This document shows, one piece after another, positions 62,301 to 64,000 of a stretch of DNA of 64,000 nt; the first letter of the stretch is position 1, and the number at the start of each line of letters is the position of its first letter. The stretch lies in contig JAKSLX010000001.1 in NCBI GenBank assembly GCA_024400915.1, positions 186,001 through 250,000 on the forward strand. The letters run 5' to 3'. The position numbers were made by a program, and so were the translations under genes. The notes under the pieces are model-generated. The model was not told the origin of the DNA and searched no databases. It saw only the letters and a program-made list of their open reading frames with translations. This DNA is from Treponema sp. (GTDB lineage Bacteria > Spirochaetota > Spirochaetia > Treponematales > Treponemataceae).

Positions 62301-63453
62301 AAAATCTGCAGAACTTACACCTGCAAAGAAATTTGCAGAATTCATCAAGCAGGTTGAATACCTCTACAAGATATTTGAAGCAGCTCAGAAATCTTCCGGA
62401 AAGAAGAGTGCAGTAAAGGCAACCTTTGAAAATGACATCTACCGTGGATTTGAAACGAACAGGTACTGTGCAGAAATTCTCGTTTCATTTGCTGCCGTTT
62501 CAAATGCGGGTGCAGACAATCTTACAAAATGGGGATTCAACAGAAAACTTTCTGACCTCATTGCACGAACTGACTTTGCAGAAAAAGACAGGGAAATGAG
62601 AAATGTATTCAGCAGAATCTTCCTCTGTTCAAAAATCAGCAAAATGAGCCTGAGCACATCTGAATTCGTTAAGTCTGCCTACGAAGCTGCAAAACTCATT
62701 GCAGATGGCAAGGATTCTTTCCTTCTCTGCGGTGCAAATGAATACGACGGAACAGTTTGGTTCAACAAGGAAAAGATGGAAGCAACCTTGTGGTATGCAC
62801 TTGCAGTAAACTCAATGCTTGCTTCAAGAATTCTTCGTGAACAGGTTTATGACCTTTACAGAACACTCAATGCAGCAAAAGAAAAGGCAGAATACAAGTG
62901 TCAGCTCTTTATGGAAGCTTTAATGCCTGTCGAAAAGAAACGCAAGACTACCACAAAGAAAAATGCAGTTAAAAAGGCAGCTGCAGAAAAAAAACCTGCT
63001 GCAAAAAAAACTGCTGCTAAAAAAGCTGCGGAAGAAAAGAAAACTCCTGCAGTAAAAAAAGCAGCTGATAAAAAGGCAACTGGAAAGAAAGCAGCAGAAT
63101 CTAAAAAAACTTCAGCTGCAAAAAATGCCAAGACAAAAAAACCTGCAGAAGAAAAAAAGGCAACGGTAAAGAAAACCACCCCGGCAAAAAAAACTACAGC
63201 AGAAAAGAAAGGGGCAGCCACAAAAAAGACTGCAGAAAAGAAAACTGTTGAAAAAAAAGCAACCGCAGAGAAAAAACCAACAACTGCAAAGAAAGTTGCA
63301 GCCGCAAAAAAAACGGTAAAGACAGAAAAGGCTGAAAAGAAAACCGCAGTAAAGAAAACTCCGGCAAAGGCCAAGAAATCCGAAGCCGTAAAGAAAACTG
63401 CAACTAAGAAGGCACCTGCAACTAAAAAGACAGTTGCTAAAAAGAAGAAGTAG
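59341..63453 (+). CDS. GH13-family glycosidase with C-terminal histone-H1-like Lys/Ala tail
   Basis: A 1370-residue cytoplasmic protein. A helical N-terminal part (1-330) precedes an alpha-amylase-type barrel: region I SDMVPNHTG (Asp407, His412), region II IRFDAAM (nucleophile Asp527), region III LLAEAFWM (acid/base Glu592), region IV FMNNPDEE (Asp653), where the usual His before Asp is Pro652. A helical part with two Lys-rich inserts (about 915-1000) follows. From about 1198 to the end the chain is almost only Lys, Ala, Thr, Glu and Pro in KKxxAxKK patterns, like bacterial histone-H1-like proteins. GGAGG in the malQ end gives the ribosome site. Probably acts on glycogen or maltodextrin. A strong terminator follows. 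Confidence 0.85.
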   Translation: MKISINEFHINRKLRQECNFDQTLFASSGNAIFADFKAVQKFQTLLNEVFEKRGQNENKVSAGNLNAMGLIDEIFHHVCMLFRRDKAPDAFKNILSDLDRSLGIEEMDKLLLEFMEEFPPAPVYQGFTTSEKFLEETCWDEGAQRERSNREQVLEEMILLHLANENPAFHPFAILFDDEKLKTNKNYMKSWIQIKAFFETQPVFGPKNNTLINMLKEPVIASPTSLKGQLDYIRSNWTVLLGEWILKLLEGIDTITEEEKAAWHPTNGGEVSMDAYNFDDNDLMREYERFSPDREWMPKVILMAKTVLVWLYQLSKKYDRDITRLDQIPDEELDALRDAGFTGLWLIGLWERSNASKRIKQINGNPEAASSAYSLLNYEIAGNLGGWPALENLRWRCWQRGIRLASDMVPNHTGMDGDWVTEHPDYFITTKDCPSPSYTFNGENLSHDGRVSIYLEDHYYSKNDCAVCFKRVDNFTGDVTYIYHGNDGTGMPWNDTAQIDYLNPVAREAVMQQILNVARNFPIIRFDAAMVLAKKHIRRLWYPQPGHGGDIYSRSRYALSNDEFENRIPNEFWREVVDRCAQEIPDTLLLAEAFWMMEGYFTRTLGMHRVYNSAFMNMLKKEENQKYRDTVKNTIKFDPQILKRYVNFMNNPDEETAVAQFGRGDKYFGVCTLMITMPGLPMFGHGQLEGYEEKYGMEYTRAYKDEQVDEGLMNGHRALIFPIMHKRYLFAQVENFLFYDVWNNGSVNENVFAYSNFVGDEGTIVFYNNKYDSAQGWIKQSCEYAVKTGSGDDDKKMVTRSLGEGLGLTYGYNHYVVLHEQRSGLWFIRKSDELMNNGMFVMLKGFEAQVFTDVRQVVDNAEGKYAKLYELLNGSGVEDLEIAWQEYRYKELYAELEKFLSVEFLTSIHDVFAPTKVDAKTAKAKVSKKKVTIKSLLKESEKTALAYYEMEEKFIQQTKEEALALAEKETAADPKKKAVTKKKPAKAKSAELTPAKKFAEFIKQVEYLYKIFEAAQKSSGKKSAVKATFENDIYRGFETNRYCAEILVSFAAVSNAGADNLTKWGFNRKLSDLIARTDFAEKDREMRNVFSRIFLCSKISKMSLSTSEFVKSAYEAAKLIADGKDSFLLCGANEYDGTVWFNKEKMEATLWYALAVNSMLASRILREQVYDLYRTLNAAKEKAEYKCQLFMEALMPVEKKRKTTTKKNAVKKAAAEKKPAAKKTAAKKAAEEKKTPAVKKAADKKATGKKAAESKKTSAAKNAKTKKPAEEKKATVKKTTPAKKTTAEKKGAATKKTAEKKTVEKKATAEKKPTTAKKVAAAKKTVKTEKAEKKTAVKKTPAKAKKSEAVKKTATKKAPATKKTVAKKKK
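62940..63450 (+). repeat. Lys/Ala codon-repeat tract encoding the basic tail
   Basis: About 510 bp dominated by AAA/AAG and GCA/GCT codons, giving irregular short repeats of the type AAAAAAnCTGCAG on the coding strand. It is the DNA basis of the histone-like tail and a likely site of length change by slippage or recombination. Confidence 0.7.
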
Positions 63454-63464
63454 TTTTTAAAAGC

Positions 63465-63499
63465 ATGGGGGCTGTCACTTTTGACAGCCCCCATTTTTA
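63465..63499. terminator. Terminator after the alpha-glucan operon
   Basis: ATGGGGGCTGTCA (63465-63477) and TGACAGCCCCCAT (63482-63494) form a perfect 13-bp stem with a 4-nt loop, followed by TTTTT. It also suits the converging thrC gene. Confidence 0.9.
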
Positions 63500-63516
63500 T
63501 TTGAATGGAAAAAAAT

Positions 63517-64000
63517 CTAGAACATTCTTCTTAGATTCAATGAATTCAAAATTGAAATCAAGGAATCAACATCATCAGGTGCAAGGCAAGGTTTGTCCAG
63601 TTTCACAGGAGTAAAGGCCTGGGCAACGGAAACATCCCTGTCAGGGCATTCGCCAAGATTATGCAGAAGGAAGTCTACGTCAATGGATGGATCTTCACGA
63701 GCAACAAGAACAACTGCACCGTCACCATCTTCAGTAACATCGGAACGTTTTTTTGCAGCGGCATAAGCAGCAGAAGTATCCCTATCGGCATAAACCTTGT
63801 ATTTGACAAAAAGCTCCTTGCAGGCCTCGTTTGTATCCTGTTCAGATACCAAGGCTGGAAAAACAAAGCTCCGTATCATCAGGGAATTTGCATTGAACAC
63901 CTGTTCCAATCGTTCAAGATTGGAAGGACTTGCAGGATCTGCAGGGATTCTATCTTCAATAGGAACAACACTGTCCGTTACCATACAGTTTCCTGCAGGA
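63517..64000 (-). CDS. thrC: Threonine synthase, C-terminal part (runs off window)
   Basis: Last step of threonine synthesis: converts O-phosphohomoserine to threonine with PLP. Only the C-terminal 161 codons are present. PAGNCMVTDSVVP fits the PLP-phosphate region of threonine synthase (usually GNFGN-like), SNLERLEQVF is the common SNxER block, and the KYKVYADRDTSAAYAA...AVVLVAREDPSID segment fits the family's C terminus. The ATG at 63984 is not the start, since the frame stays open upstream to the window edge and the conserved GN motif lies there. The assignment rests on the SNLER and C-terminal pattern; the PLP lysine is out of view. Confidence 0.75.
   Translation of the reverse strand, partial: PAGNCMVTDSVVPIEDRIPADPASPSNLERLEQVFNANSLMIRSFVFPALVSEQDTNEACKELFVKYKVYADRDTSAAYAAAKKRSDVTEDGDGAVVLVAREDPSIDVDFLLHNLGECPDRDVSVAQAFTPVKLDKPCLAPDDVDSLISILNSLNLRRMF

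Noticed and set aside
62901..63494. Minus-strand open frame with Phe/Ala/Val-rich hydrophobic repeats, looking like a membrane protein
   Set aside because: It is the exact antisense of the Lys/Ala codon tract of the GH13 tail; Phe and Ala arise from reversed AAA and GCA/GCT codons.
63517..63984. Complete 155-residue gene starting at ATG 63984
   Set aside because: The frame is open to the window edge and the upstream residues PAGNC fit threonine synthase, so the ATG is internal.

Overview
The window looks like a chromosomal segment of a saccharolytic, anaerobic, host- or gut-associated spirochaete, most likely a Treponema. The evidence is moderate GC (by eye low to mid 40s percent), spirochaete-type lipoproteins with loose lipoboxes, a six-gene Rnf complex, a TAXI-type TRAP transporter, a CHASE2 adenylate cyclase and several polysaccharide enzymes. 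No rRNA, tRNA, CRISPR array or intact insertion sequence was seen. The genus call is inference from gene content.

Layout. 1-9.3 kb (minus strand): the 5' end of thrS, a beta-helix lipoprotein, a purine nucleoside phosphorylase, a domain-permuted GH3 glycosidase, murA (Asp variant), a DUF3737 beta-helix protein and a MalY/PatB aminotransferase. 9.4-13.1 kb (plus): TAXI receptor, DUF1850 protein and fused TRAP permease, closed by a strong terminator. 13.1-19.4 kb: a broken aldo/keto reductase, a patatin-like lipase, an FAD oxidoreductase, an ATP-grasp protein, an FMN dehydrogenase and a rhomboid-like protein lacking catalytic residues. 19.4-28.2 kb: a CstA-type carrier, pth, an SH3 lipoprotein, a metal-efflux P-type ATPase with an ArsR regulator, two HAD hydrolases, an ACT protein and an AraC regulator divergent from a GH16 glucanase (28.3-30.2 kb).

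30.4-36.5 kb is an accessory island of mostly unknown proteins: an ankyrin protein, a tiny membrane protein, a membrane protein with a transglutaminase-like Cys/His pattern, an AT-rich repeat protein with an exact 210-bp tandem duplication and zinc fingers, a short hypothetical and a WYL regulator. 36.6-41.6 kb is rnfCDGEAB. 41.6-48.2 kb is a four-gene operon coupling a CHASE2 adenylate cyclase to a FecR-like periplasmic protein and two outer-membrane barrel/transglutaminase-like paralogues, one with and one without catalytic residues. 48.4-57 kb carries a large lipoprotein, a nuclease/transposase remnant, an MBL-fold hydrolase, a double AAA+ ATPase and a Na/Ca exchanger. 57.3-63.5 kb is an alpha-glucan operon: malQ (GH77) plus a 1370-residue GH13 protein ending in a histone-H1-like Lys/Ala tail. 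The window closes inside thrC.

How the genes fit together: GH3, GH16, GH13 and GH77 enzymes feed sugars to fermentation; Rnf couples ferredoxin/NADH balance to an ion gradient; TRAP, CstA-like and CaCA carriers use such gradients. A recurrent regulatory theme is a sigma70-like -10 box ending only 6-9 nt before the ATG with no usable Shine-Dalgarno, at about a dozen genes, suggesting frequent leaderless mRNAs. A second theme is small repeats or palindromes abutting stop codons of upstream genes.
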